From Kitasatospora aureofaciens (GTDB lineage Bacteria > Actinomycetota > Actinomycetes > Streptomycetales > Streptomycetaceae), in NCBI RefSeq assembly GCF_001188955.3, contig NZ_JPRF03000087.1, forward strand, positions 1 to 64,000: a stretch of 64,000 nt of DNA. Direction: 5' to 3'. Below, piece by piece: positions 16,395-26,192 of the stretch. Positions within the stretch are counted from its first letter, which is position 1; the number at the start of each line of letters is the position of its first letter. A program made the translations under genes and the position numbers. The notes beneath the pieces are model-generated. The model ran no database searches. It was not told the DNA's origin and saw nothing but the letters and a program-made list of their open reading frames with translations.

Positions 16395-17039
16395 ATGACG
16401 CACGGCACGACCTCGCCCCACCCCGCCGAACCCGCGCCCGCACCGCGCCGGGGCCGCCCTCGCGACGCCGCCCGCGACCGCGCCCTGCTGGACGCCACGC
16501 TGGCCGTCCTGGCGGAGAACGGCTACGGCGGGCTGACCACCGCAGCCGTGGCGGCCCGGGCCGGGGTCTCCACCGCGACCCTCTACCGCCGCTGGTCCTC
16601 CAAGGAGGAACTGGTGATCGCCGCCGCCGCGCTCCACGGGGAGAGCTCCTACGAGCAACCGGGTACCGGCACCCTGGAGGGTGATCTGCGGGTCGTCCTG
16701 CGCGAGAAGGCCGCCGCCATGACCGGTGAGCCCGGCCGGCTGATCCGCGCCCTGATCGGCGAGGCCGCCCACAACACCGCCCTGGCCGAGGCCTTGGTGA
16801 CGGCCTTCCTCCAGCCGCTGTACGACAGGGTCGCGGAGGTGGTCCGGCGGGCGGTCGAACGCGGCGAGATCCCACCGCTCGACGGGGTGGAACTGCTCGG
16901 CGAGGTGGTCGTCGGCCCGGTGATGACCCACTTCCTGCTCACCCCGCGGCTGCCCGAGGACGTCGACCAGGCCACCGCCCGCGAGACCGCCGACCGCCTG
17001 CTGCCCTTCGCCCTGCGCGCGGTGGGGGGAACGCCCTGA
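16395..17039 (+). CDS. TetR/AcrR-family repressor
   Basis: This 214-residue regulator has a TetR N-terminal helix-turn-helix at about residues 25-75 (DATLAVLAENGYGGLTTAAVAARAGVSTATLYRRW in pieces) and a helical ligand-binding C-terminal domain. The ATG at 16395 is 23 bp from the palindromic operator at 16351-16371, which it very likely binds, controlling itself and the divergent aldehyde dehydrogenase. The inducer is unknown but the target suggests an aldehyde or its precursor. Confidence 0.9.
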   Translation: MTHGTTSPHPAEPAPAPRRGRPRDAARDRALLDATLAVLAENGYGGLTTAAVAARAGVSTATLYRRWSSKEELVIAAAALHGESSYEQPGTGTLEGDLRVVLREKAAAMTGEPGRLIRALIGEAAHNTALAEALVTAFLQPLYDRVAEVVRRAVERGEIPPLDGVELLGEVVVGPVMTHFLLTPRLPEDVDQATARETADRLLPFALRAVGGTP

Positions 17040-17175
17040 ACGAGTCCCCCGACGGGGCGCCGCGACGTCGAGGTTCCCCAGGTGATCCCGGCGTGGCCGA
17101 CCGGACGGTGCCGGGCGGGAGCGCCGAGGGGTGCGCGGTGGCGGTGCGGGGCCTCGGTCGGCGAGCGCGAGGGGC

Positions 17176-17526
17176 TCAGCGGGTGAGGGTGAGGGCGAGG
17201 GTGGCGACGGCCAGGGCCAGGTAGCCGGCGGGGAAGTAGATGTTGTGGATGACCCGGGTGCGGAGGTGGGTCGCCACCGCGCCGATGTAGAACAGCACCA
17301 GCCCGACCGCGGCCGCCAGGCCCAACGAAGGGACGGCGAGCAGGCCGATCAGCAGTCCGGCGGCCCCGGCCGTCTTGAGCGAGGCCAGCCACGGGACCCA
17401 CTCCGGCCTGACGTTCACCTCGGCCGAGTTGGCCAGGACGAACTCGGCCTTGGCGAAGTCGGCGGCGGCGATTCCGCCGTTGGCGGCGACGGCGACGACG
17501 GTCACGGTGACGAGGGCGATGGACAT
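17176..17526 (-). CDS. DoxX-like small membrane protein
   Basis: This 116-residue protein has four predicted membrane helices with the DoxX-like pattern: an N-terminal helix (IALVTVTVVAVAANGGIAA), a helix after WVPWLASLKTAGAAGLLIG, and two more at the C-terminus. It resembles the short actinobacterial DoxX-like family, which is linked to redox or quinone functions but is poorly defined. The ATG at 17526 has an AAGGA ribosome-binding site. It is divergent from a LysR gene, with the CAGGGG repeat array in the shared promoter region. Confidence 0.82.
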   Translation of the reverse strand: MSIALVTVTVVAVAANGGIAAADFAKAEFVLANSAEVNVRPEWVPWLASLKTAGAAGLLIGLLAVPSLGLAAAVGLVLFYIGAVATHLRTRVIHNIYFPAGYLALAVATLALTLTR

Positions 17527-17540
17527 GGGGTTCCTTCGGG

Positions 17541-17576
17541 CAGGGGCAGGGGCAGGGGCAGGGGCAGGGGCAGGGG
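17541..17576. repeat. Six perfect copies of the hexamer CAGGGG
   Basis: A 36-bp array of six identical hexamers lies 15 bp upstream of the DoxX-like start codon, in the shared control region with the divergent LysR gene. Such arrays can change length by slipped-strand mispairing and alter promoter or ribosome-site spacing. Confidence 0.9.
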
Positions 17577-17674
17577 CGGGACGCGGAGGTCGGGTTTCGT
17601 GGGGGGGGCCTCGCCACCAAGCCTCTTCGGGGGGCTCCCCTTGCGTCCAATACCTGCTTCCATAACCTGGTGGA

Positions 17675-18571
17675 ATGGATGTGGACACCCGGCTGCTGCG
17701 CACCTTCGCCGCCGTCGCCGAGGACGGCAGCCTGACCCGCGCCGCGGAGCGGCTGTACGTCTCCCAGCCCGCGCTGACCAAGCAGATCCGGCAGCTGGAG
17801 AGCCTGCTCGGCGTGCCGCTGTTCGTACGGTCGCGGGCCGGGATGGCGCTCACCGTGGCCGGTCGGAGCCTGGCGGCGCGGGTGCCGGGGCTGCTGGCGG
17901 ACTGGGACGCGGTGCTGCGGGAGACCAGGGGCGCGGCGAGCCGCGCGGAGCGGGTGCTGAGGGTCGGCTTCCTGGCCAGCGCCGCCAACGAGGCGACGCC
18001 GGGCATCGTGGCCGGGTTCACCGCCCGGCAGCCGGGCTGGCGGGTCGAGATGCGGCACACGGCCTGGTCGGATCCGACCGCCGGCCTGGCCGCCGGGGAA
18101 GCCGATGTCGCGCTGCTGCGGCTGCCGTTCCCCGGACAGGACCGGCTGCGGGTGGCCGAACTGTTCACCGAACCGCGCTGGGTCGCACTGCCCTCGGCGC
18201 ACCCGCTGGCCGCGCTGGAGGTGGTCCCGTTCCGTGAGCTGTGGGACGAGCCCTTCGTGGCGGCCCCGGCCGGGACCGGCCGCTGGCGGGACTACTGGGT
18301 CGCCGCCGACGAGCGGGAGGGGCACCCGGTCCGCTTCGGCCCGGACGTCGAGCACCCGGACGACTGGCTGAGCGCCATCGCCAACGGCTACGGCGTCGCG
18401 CTCGCGCCCGAGTCCACCGCCCGCTTCTACGCCCGACCGGGGATCGCCTACCGGCCGGTGACCGGGGTGAGCCCGAGCCGGATCGCGGTCGCCTGGTCCC
18501 CGGCGGACGACGGGAACCCGGTGGTCCGGGCCTTCGTGGAGTGCTGTCTGGACGCCGTCGCCGAGGGGTGA
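17675..18571 (+). CDS. LysR-family transcriptional regulator
   Basis: This 298-residue protein has a LysR-type winged helix-turn-helix at residues 1-60 (LRTFAAVAEDGSLTRAAERL, then SQPALTKQIRQLE) and the two-lobed substrate-binding domain after residue 90. It is divergent from the DoxX-like gene, the probable target. The ATG at 17675 matches the family N-terminus. A hairpin terminator follows at 18630. Confidence 0.9.
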   Translation: MDVDTRLLRTFAAVAEDGSLTRAAERLYVSQPALTKQIRQLESLLGVPLFVRSRAGMALTVAGRSLAARVPGLLADWDAVLRETRGAASRAERVLRVGFLASAANEATPGIVAGFTARQPGWRVEMRHTAWSDPTAGLAAGEADVALLRLPFPGQDRLRVAELFTEPRWVALPSAHPLAALEVVPFRELWDEPFVAAPAGTGRWRDYWVAADEREGHPVRFGPDVEHPDDWLSAIANGYGVALAPESTARFYARPGIAYRPVTGVSPSRIAVAWSPADDGNPVVRAFVECCLDAVAEG

Positions 18572-18629
18572 CCGGTGGCCGCCGAGCAGGGCGGAAGGGC
18601 TGCCGGAGGGGAGACGGAGGCGAGGGGGA

Positions 18630-18658
18630 GGGGTGGCGGCCCTCAGCGCCGCCACCCC
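18630..18658. terminator. Hairpin terminator after LysR
   Basis: Perfect 11-bp arms (18630-18640 and 18648-18658) with a 7-base loop lie 59 bp after the LysR stop and ahead of the convergent ligase gene. Confidence 0.7.
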
Positions 18659-18793
18659 CATTGGCTACTCGGCACCACGCCGGTGGTTCATTGAGCCAAA
18701 CCCCGCCTTGGGGTGAAACCGGGTGGGGATCCGGGCGGGGTTCCGTGGGGTTTCGGTGAGTGCCCCGTCGCGGGCGTGGGTCCGGACGGGGGC

Positions 18794-20338
<1,545 letters not shown>

Positions 20339-20408
20339 GGCCACTTCTTCCTTGTAGTTTGCAACCATGTCGTCAGGCTAACTCCACCCCCGTCCGGTGT
20401 TGTCGAGT

Positions 20409-20703
20409 TCAGGCCATGCCAGATCGCGAGACTGACGGGAAGTCGGTCGGACGGCGGAGGACCGGATCGGTGACGGCGTCCCCGTGCTCGTCCGGCGCGG
20501 TGACGATCACATAGCCCTGCCGGCCGGGGAGTTCGGGGACCAGCGCGCTGCGGCAGCCCGTGCTGTGACGGAGCTCGACCGCGACGGGCGCGCCGTCGAG
20601 GCGCAGTTCGCCGGTGGTCGGCGGGCCGTCGGGCAGGGCGGAGATCGGTCCGGTGCGCGGGTCGAAGTCGAAGCGGTCGGAGTTGGCGAGAAAGTTGTCG
20701 CCG
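20409..20703 (-). pseudogene. 5'-truncated coding remnant, family unknown
   Basis: The minus strand is open for more than 110 codons ending at TGA 20409-20411, with almost every third position G or C. The predicted peptide (GDNFLANSDRFDFDPRTG, later GQGYVIVTAPDEHGD-like) looks like the C-terminal part of a soluble protein. No suitable start is found: upstream it runs into the hairpin at 20710-20739 and then the tautomerase stop, which is in the same frame. It therefore looks like the tail of a gene whose 5' part was lost. I do not recognise the family. Confidence 0.45.
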
Positions 20704-20709
20704 AGGGGG

Positions 20710-20739
20710 CGGGCCCGCCGGAGAGGTCCGGCGGGCCCG
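20710..20739 (-). terminator. Hairpin terminator after the tautomerase gene
   Basis: Perfect 13-bp arms (20710-20722 and 20727-20739) with a 4-base loop lie 17 bp downstream of the tautomerase stop on the minus strand. Confidence 0.75.
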
Positions 20740-20756
20740 CTCGGTGCCTCCGGTGG

Positions 20757-20939
20757 TCACCGGTCGGCGGTGAGCTTGCCGGCTGCGCCCCAGTTCTCCG
20801 GCTGGTACTCCTGGATCCACACGTAGACGCTCTCGGCGGGGACCTCCAGCGCCTCGACGAACGCCTCGGTGACCTTCTTGACCAGCTCGCGCTTCTGCTC
20901 GACGTTGCGCGGGCCCTGCTGGATGGTGACGATCGGCAT
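20757..20939 (-). CDS. 4-oxalocrotonate tautomerase-like enzyme
   Basis: This 60-residue protein is a complete small tautomerase. After removal of Met the N-terminal proline (MPIVTIQQGPR) acts as the catalytic base, and the helix EQKRELVKKVTEAFVEAL is typical. The longer open frame upstream (to 21020) is not used: only the ATG at 20939 places proline second. Members isomerise keto-enol compounds and form hexamers. The LysR gene upstream on the same strand is a possible regulator. Pathway unknown. Confidence 0.88.
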   Translation of the reverse strand: MPIVTIQQGPRNVEQKRELVKKVTEAFVEALEVPAESVYVWIQEYQPENWGAAGKLTADR

Positions 20940-21065
20940 CTTCGGCTCCTGATCGGGATTCTCCTGCCGGGCTCTTCGGTCCGGCTCTTCCGCCGGTTTC
21001 CCCGGCTGGGAACAGTCCACCCGATCCGGCCGCCCGCACCCAGGCCCGAATCGCTCCGACAGCGA

Positions 21066-21962
21066 TCACGAATCCTGATCGTCCCAGCTCGGTGGCGTTT
21101 TGCGGCACGCTGCCAGGAGCAGTCGGGGGAGCGGGGCGGACCGCCGTACGGCGAGCGAGGTCGGCAGCGATAGCGGGGTCCGGCAGGGACGGAAGGCGAC
21201 CCGGGGGGAGTTCGTCAGCCGGGCGTTGGCGGCGTACACCACCGTCCACATCGGGGTGCCGGTGCCGATCGAGGCCAGGGTGTCCTGCAGGGCGCCGTGC
21301 GCCGGGCCGAGGACCGGCCGGAAGCCGGCCTGCGCGCAGGCGTCCGTCACCAGGTCCACCAGTGCGGGGTTGTTGCGGCGGTCGGTCAGGCGGAGCGGCA
21401 GCGCGGCGAGGTCCGCGAGGTCCACCTCGGGCTGCTGCGCGAGGGCGTGCCGGGCCGGCAGCACGACCACCAACTCGTCGTCCCAGACCGGCAGGAAGCG
21501 CAGCTCCGGGCTGTTCCCGGGGATCGCGCCGCGCACGAACGCGGCGTCGAGCCGCCCGTCCGACAGCCGCGTCAGCCGCTCCCGCACCGGCACCGACTGC
21601 AACTCGACGCGCACCCCGGGCGCCTGCCGCTGATAGGTGTCCAGGATCAGGTCCAGCCGCTCGGCCAGCCCGGTGACGGTGCCCAGCCGCAGCACGGCGG
21701 GCGCGGCCAGATCGGCGGCGAGCGCCCGGGCGGCGTCCTCGGCCGACAGGACGTCCCTGGCGGCGGGCAGGAACCGCTCACCCGCGGGCGTCAGCCGCAC
21801 GTACCGGGGCGACCGGTCGAACAGCTCGACCTTCAACTCCCGCTCCAGCCGCCGCACCTGCTGACTCACGGCGGGCTGCCCGAGCAGCAGCCGCTCGGCG
21901 GCCCGGCCGAAGTGCAGTTCCTCGGCGACGGCGACGAAGCAGCGCAGCTGCCGTAGCTCCAT
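21066..21962 (-). CDS. LysR-family transcriptional regulator
   Basis: This 298-residue regulator has the LysR winged helix-turn-helix at residues 1-60 (LRCFVAVAEELHFGRAAERL, then GQPAVSQQVRRLE) and a substrate-binding domain with LRLGTVTGLAERLDLIL near residue 90. It is upstream of the tautomerase gene on the same strand, with a 126-bp gap. Upstream lies the 14-bp repeat array. Confidence 0.9.
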   Translation of the reverse strand: MELRQLRCFVAVAEELHFGRAAERLLLGQPAVSQQVRRLERELKVELFDRSPRYVRLTPAGERFLPAARDVLSAEDAARALAADLAAPAVLRLGTVTGLAERLDLILDTYQRQAPGVRVELQSVPVRERLTRLSDGRLDAAFVRGAIPGNSPELRFLPVWDDELVVVLPARHALAQQPEVDLADLAALPLRLTDRRNNPALVDLVTDACAQAGFRPVLGPAHGALQDTLASIGTGTPMWTVVYAANARLTNSPRVAFRPCRTPLSLPTSLAVRRSAPLPRLLLAACRKTPPSWDDQDS

Positions 21963-22437
21963 GCGGACCCCCTGCTCGGTGTGTCGACCGGCTCATGCTC
22001 CCAGGCCGGAACGGGGGGCACTTCCCGGCTCTCCCGCCGGGGTGCCGGCTCGGCCGTTCCCGCTCGACCGTTCCCGCGCGGCCGTTCCCGCGTGGCCGTT
22101 CCCGCGCGGCCGTTCCCGCGTGGCCGTTCCCGCGCGGCCGTCCCCGCGCGGCCGTTCCCGCGTGGCCGTTCCCGCGCGGCCGTCCCCGCGCGGCCGTTCC
22201 CGCTCAGCCGGCTGTCGGCCGGGCGGCCGCGTTCGCCGTCATCGAGGCGACGGTGTCCTCGGTGGTGGCCTCGTAGTCGACCTGGATGTCCGTGCTCGTG
22301 CGCTCCTGGCTCGTGGCGGCGGCACATCATGGCGGCCGTTCGTCATCCGGAGCAAAACAGGGGCGGGGTGGGGCCGCCCGTCTCCGGTGGTCAGAGGCAC
22401 CCCTCCAGGTGGTCTATAGTTAACCCATCACCCAGAT
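21963..22437. other. Intergenic region holding a 14-bp tandem repeat array
   Basis: The 475 bases between the LysR start and tRNA-Leu contain the repeat at 22054-22207. The rest (22208-22437) shows no convincing gene. Open frames crossing the repeat arise because the repeats lack stop codons. Confidence 0.6.
22054..22207. repeat. Eleven-copy 14-bp tandem repeat
   Basis: Eleven head-to-tail copies of a 14-bp unit, consensus CCGTTCCCGCGCGG, with variants CGTGG and CCGTCCCC and diverged end units. Because 14 is not a multiple of three, the array is unlikely to be coding. It lies 90 bp upstream of the LysR start on the minus strand. Confidence 0.92.
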
Positions 22438-22521
22438 GCGCGGGTGGCGGAATAGGCAGACGCGCTGGATTCAGGTTCCAGTGCCCGAAAGGGCGTGGGG
22501 GTTCAACTCCCCCCTCGCGCA
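22438..22521 (+). tRNA. tRNA-Leu(CAG)
   Basis: An 84-base type II tRNA. A 7-bp acceptor stem (one G-U pair), a D arm with GGCGGAATAGGCAGACGCG, a 5-bp anticodon stem around loop TTCAGGT (anticodon CAG, reading CUG), a long variable arm (TGCCCGAAAGGGCG) and a T arm with GTTCAACTC are all present. The discriminator base is A and CCA is not encoded. A strong terminator follows directly. Confidence 0.96.
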
Positions 22522-22528
22522 CAGCGAA

Positions 22529-22560
22529 ACGGCCGGTCGATCTTCGGATCGACCGGCCGT
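22529..22560 (+). terminator. Rho-independent terminator of the tRNA gene
   Basis: Perfect 14-bp stem (22529-22542 with 22547-22560) closed by a TTCG tetraloop and followed by TCTGTTT, eight bases after the tRNA end. Confidence 0.93.
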
Positions 22561-22648
22561 TCTGTTTCCCCGGGCCGCCCCGGCCCGTGAACGGGGGCGC
22601 CACTAGGCTGGGCCGGTCGGCCGTACACGCCTTGGGGGGAATCGGCAC

Positions 22649-24802
22649 GTGAGCTTGATGGAGCACGATCCGCGGGAGATCGGCGGGTACCTCCTGGAGG
22701 GCAGGCTCGGCGCGGGCGGGATGGGCGTCGTCTACCGGGCCCGATCGGTGTCCGGCCGCCAGGTGGCGGTCAAGGTGATCCGGCCCGAGCTGGCCGCGGA
22801 CGCCGAGTTCCGGGCCCGGTTCCGGCTGGAGGTCGCGGCGGCGCGCAAGGTCAGCGGCGCGTTCACCGCGCCCGTGCTCGACGCGGACGCCGACGCCCCG
22901 GCGCCCTGGCTGGTCACCCTGTTCATCCCCGGTCCGTCCCTGGGGGAACGGGTCGCCGGGCAGGGCCCGTTGGCTCCGCCCGAGGTGCGCCGCCTCGCCG
23001 CCGGACTGGCCGAGGCCCTGCGGGAGATCCACCGCGTGGGACTGGTGCACCGTGACCTCAAGCCCGGCAACGTGCTGCTCGCCGAGGACGGTCCGCGCGT
23101 CATCGACTTCGGCATCGCCCGCAGTGCGGGGGAGACCCAGCTCACCAGCACCGGGGTCGCCGTCGGCACCCCGCCGTTCATGGCGCCCGAGCAGTTCCGC
23201 GACGGCACGGCGACGGCGGCCACCGACGTCTTCGCCCTCGGCTCGGTGCTCGCGTTCGCCGCCACCGGACGCGGCCCGTTCGGAGCGGACTCCTCGCACG
23301 CGGTGGGCTTCCGGGTGGTCTACGAGGAGCCGGACCTGTCGGGTCTGGCGCCGGAGCTGTACCCGCTGATCATCGGGTGTCTGGCCAAGGAACCGGCACA
23401 ACGGACCACGGTGGACGCCCTGTTGAGGGTGATCGCGGAGGGGGCCGGGGAACGGACGGTCCAGCTGCGGACGGGGCCGGTGGCTCCGGCCGTACGGCAG
23501 GCCGCTGCCGCGCCGCAGGCCGCTGTCACGCCGACTGCCCCCAGCCCACTGGCCCCCACGCCGGTGACCACCGGCCCGGTTGCCCCCAGCCCGACGGCCC
23601 CCGCGCCGGTGGCACCGCCCGGGCCGCCGAGCGTCCCTCCGTACCTCCCGCCCGTCGCCGCCGCGGCCCCCGTCGGCCGGCCGCGCCGGCGCCGGGCCCT
23701 GGTGATCGGCTCCGCGGTGGCCGCCGTCGTGGTCGCCGCGGCCGGCACGCTCGGCTACGTCGCCTGGCAGGACCAGCAGCGGCGGCCCGGGCCGTCCGCC
23801 CTCCCCTCCGGCCTCTCCTGCGCCCCGGCCGGGAAGGCCACGGTCGGGGCGGACGGCATGGAGGCCGCGCTGGTCCAGCAGTGGGCGGCGGACTTCGGCA
23901 AGGCCTGCCCGGACGACCGGCTCACCTACAAGCCCCCGTCCGGCAACACCGACGATCCGTTCAAGTACGCCAACGCCAGCGCCTTCGCCAATGCCGAGGT
24001 CGACGGCGCCGCCTTCGACACCGCTGCGACCGACCAGCAGGCGTTCTCCTACGGCAAGCACTGCGCCAACGGTCGGATGGTCCAACTCCCGGTGACCGTG
24101 GCCCCCGTCGCGATCGTCTTCAACGTGCCCGGGGTGACGGACCTGGTGTTCGACGCCCCGACGCTCTCCAAGATCTTCCAGCACCAGATCGAGACCTGGA
24201 ACGACCCGGCGATCAAGGCGCTCAACCCGGCCACCGTGCTACCGGGTTCACCGATCGACATCCGGGTCCCCGCGGCCATGTCGTGGACCGGCTACGTCTT
24301 CCAGCAGTACCTCAGCAAGGCCGGCGGCTGGCCGTTCGAGGTGGGCGCCCACTGGGATCCCGTCATGAAGGCCGCGCCCGGTACGACCGACGCGAGCATC
24401 CCCGGCGCCGTCGCCGGCGCCACCGGCTCGATCGGCGTCGTCCCGCTGAAGGACGTCGGGAAGCTCTACACGGCCCGGGTGCGGACCGGTGACTCCGACG
24501 TGGCCCCGAGCGTCCAGGGCGCCGAGGTGGTGGCCGCGGCCGGCACGGTGGAGACCTCGGACAGCCGGGTGTCGGTCAAGCTCGACTACCAGCAGCGGGT
24601 GAAGGACGGATATCCCGTGGTCGGATTCGGCTACCTCGACTTCTGCGAGCGCGGCGGGGGCTCCGCCGTCGTCGCGGGCCTCGCCTCCTACGCGGTCAGC
24701 GGGCCGGGCCAGGCGACGGGGGAGTCCCTGAAGTACGGCACGCTGCCCCCGGCCGTGACCCAGCAGGTGCGGGGCGTCCTGGCCGGGCTGCGGTCCGGGT
24801 AG
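22649..24802 (+). CDS. Receptor-like Ser/Thr kinase with PstS-like outer domain
   Basis: This 717-residue protein has a PknB-type kinase domain at about 10-270: P-loop GRLGAGGMGVVYRA, VAVKVI lysine, HRDLKPGN catalytic loop, DFG in VIDFGIA, and GTPPFMAPEQ. A Pro/Ala-rich linker precedes one membrane helix near 350 (ALVIGSAVAAVVVAAAGTLG). The outer 330 residues resemble phosphate-binding PstS proteins, with the tell-tale LSKIFQHQIETWNDPAIKAL. Phosphate or a related anion is thus the candidate signal (inference). The GTG at 22649 has a GGGGGGA site nearby; an ATG three codons later is also possible. A hairpin follows. Confidence 0.9.
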   Translation: MSLMEHDPREIGGYLLEGRLGAGGMGVVYRARSVSGRQVAVKVIRPELAADAEFRARFRLEVAAARKVSGAFTAPVLDADADAPAPWLVTLFIPGPSLGERVAGQGPLAPPEVRRLAAGLAEALREIHRVGLVHRDLKPGNVLLAEDGPRVIDFGIARSAGETQLTSTGVAVGTPPFMAPEQFRDGTATAATDVFALGSVLAFAATGRGPFGADSSHAVGFRVVYEEPDLSGLAPELYPLIIGCLAKEPAQRTTVDALLRVIAEGAGERTVQLRTGPVAPAVRQAAAAPQAAVTPTAPSPLAPTPVTTGPVAPSPTAPAPVAPPGPPSVPPYLPPVAAAAPVGRPRRRRALVIGSAVAAVVVAAAGTLGYVAWQDQQRRPGPSALPSGLSCAPAGKATVGADGMEAALVQQWAADFGKACPDDRLTYKPPSGNTDDPFKYANASAFANAEVDGAAFDTAATDQQAFSYGKHCANGRMVQLPVTVAPVAIVFNVPGVTDLVFDAPTLSKIFQHQIETWNDPAIKALNPATVLPGSPIDIRVPAAMSWTGYVFQQYLSKAGGWPFEVGAHWDPVMKAAPGTTDASIPGAVAGATGSIGVVPLKDVGKLYTARVRTGDSDVAPSVQGAEVVAAAGTVETSDSRVSVKLDYQQRVKDGYPVVGFGYLDFCERGGGSAVVAGLASYAVSGPGQATGESLKYGTLPPAVTQQVRGVLAGLRSG

Positions 24803-24809
24803 CGCCGAC

Positions 24810-24840
24810 GCGCCCGGACGGCCGTGGGCTGTCCGGGCGC
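24810..24840. terminator. Bidirectional hairpin terminator
   Basis: Perfect 10-bp arms (24810-24819 and 24831-24840) lie between the convergent kinase and cold-shock genes. Confidence 0.7.
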
Positions 24841-24860
24841 ACGCACGGATCCGCGGGGCG

Positions 24861-25073
24861 TTACTCCTCGAGCCGGACCTTGTCGGCCTGCATGCCCTTC
24901 TGGCCCTGGACGGCTTCGAAGGTGACCTTCTGGCCCTCCACGAGGGACTTGAAGCCGCCCCCCTCGATCGCCCTGAAGTGCACGAACAGGTCGGGGCCGG
25001 ATTCCGGGGTGATGAAGCCGTAGCCCTTCTCGTCGTTGAACCACTTCACGGTGCCGTGCTGGCGCTCGGCCAT
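24861..25073 (-). CDS. Cold-shock domain protein
   Basis: This 70-residue CspA-like protein carries both RNA-binding motifs, KGYGFIT (RNP1) and LFVHF (RNP2), in a single five-strand cold-shock domain. It binds single-stranded RNA/DNA and acts as an RNA chaperone. The ATG at 25073 gives the usual family length. Several copies are common in Streptomyces. Confidence 0.93.
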   Translation of the reverse strand: MAERQHGTVKWFNDEKGYGFITPESGPDLFVHFRAIEGGGFKSLVEGQKVTFEAVQGQKGMQADKVRLEE

Positions 25074-25128
25074 GTCCACTCCTCGGGATCGGATCGCACT
25101 GTCCCGCGATCCTCTCACGCAGAGGGTG

Positions 25129-26049
25129 TCAGTCGACACGTAGAGTAGCGGGCTCCGGTGTCGCGTCCGCCGCGGCGTGCAGGAGGAGGTCGCGCAGGGC
25201 GGCGGCGGGTTCCGAGGGGGCGGTAGGGGTGAGGACGACCTGGTCGGCGGTGGTGGAGGGGCCGGTGAGGGGGATGACGCGCAGACCGGGGGGCCGGTGG
25301 TCGAGGGCGGACTCGACGGTGATGCCGATGCCCGTGCCCGCGGCGACGTGGGCGGCGATGGCGTGGACGTTGTCGGCGGTGCGGATGATGCGCAGATCGG
25401 CTCCGCCGATCCGGAAGGCGGACAGGAGGCGGTCGCAGAGGCCGCTGTTGATCTGGTGGGGCCAGGTGAGCAGGTCGGCGGCGGAGAGTTCGGTGGCGCT
25501 CAACTCGGCGCGGTCGGCCAGCGGGTGGGCCTCGGGGACGAGGGCCGTGAACCGCTCGGTGGACAGCACCCGCGCGCGGACACCGGTGACGCCGTCGGTC
25601 GCCCAGCCGATGCCCAGTCCGATCGTCCCCGCCCGCAGGGCGGTGAGCAGGGCGGTGGCCGGCATCGGCTCGGGCACGATCGTCACGTCGGGGAAGCGCT
25701 CCCGCAGTTGCGGCAGGCAGCGCAGCAGCAGCTGGTGGCCGGTGTACTCGGCGTGCCCGACGACGAGCGTGGTGCCGGCCCGGTCGCCGGCGGCCAGGGC
25801 GCGTCCGCGCTGCTGGAAGAGGCGCAGCTGGGCGAGGGCGGCGTGGGCGTCGGGCAGCAGTTCGGCGCCGAGGTCGGTGAGGGACACCCGGCGGCTGGTG
25901 CGGTGGAACAGCCGCCCGCCGAGGGTGCTCTCCAGCCGTCGGACGGCGTCGCTGACGGTCGGCTGCCCCCGGTGCAGGCGGGCGGCGGCGCGGCCGAAGT
26001 GGAGCTCTTCGGCGACCGCGACGAACGCTTCCAGTTCGATCCTGTCCAC
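25129..26049 (-). CDS. LysR-family transcriptional regulator
   Basis: This 306-residue LysR regulator has its winged helix-turn-helix at 1-60 (LEAFVAVAEELHFGRAAARL, then GQPTVSDAVRRLE) and a substrate domain starting near 90. It is divergent from the WrbA-like gene, with a 143-bp gap that probably contains the operator. The partner suggests a quinone or redox signal. Confidence 0.9.
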   Translation of the reverse strand: MDRIELEAFVAVAEELHFGRAAARLHRGQPTVSDAVRRLESTLGGRLFHRTSRRVSLTDLGAELLPDAHAALAQLRLFQQRGRALAAGDRAGTTLVVGHAEYTGHQLLLRCLPQLRERFPDVTIVPEPMPATALLTALRAGTIGLGIGWATDGVTGVRARVLSTERFTALVPEAHPLADRAELSATELSAADLLTWPHQINSGLCDRLLSAFRIGGADLRIIRTADNVHAIAAHVAAGTGIGITVESALDHRPPGLRVIPLTGPSTTADQVVLTPTAPSEPAAALRDLLLHAAADATPEPATLRVD

Positions 26050-26192
26050 GCCCTCAGGCTACGGCCTGTCCGGCGCGATCGATCGGTGTGACCGATCGCT
26101 GCGTGCCGGTCTTCGGCGTTGATGCCCTGCCGCGCGCAGGCTGAGATGGGTGGTGACCAGGGAGTCCCCATCAGAGGAAGCAGTGAATCGAC

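Noticed and set aside
22054..22207. CRISPR array
   Set aside because: Units are 14 bp and contiguous with no spacers, and no cas genes are nearby.
22208..22437. A gene between the repeat array and tRNA-Leu
   Set aside because: Only short frames without ribosome-binding sites or codon bias were seen.
22438..22521. tRNA-Leu as an integration site of a mobile element
   Set aside because: No integrase, no second copy of the tRNA 3' end was noticed within the window, and the flanks look chromosomal.
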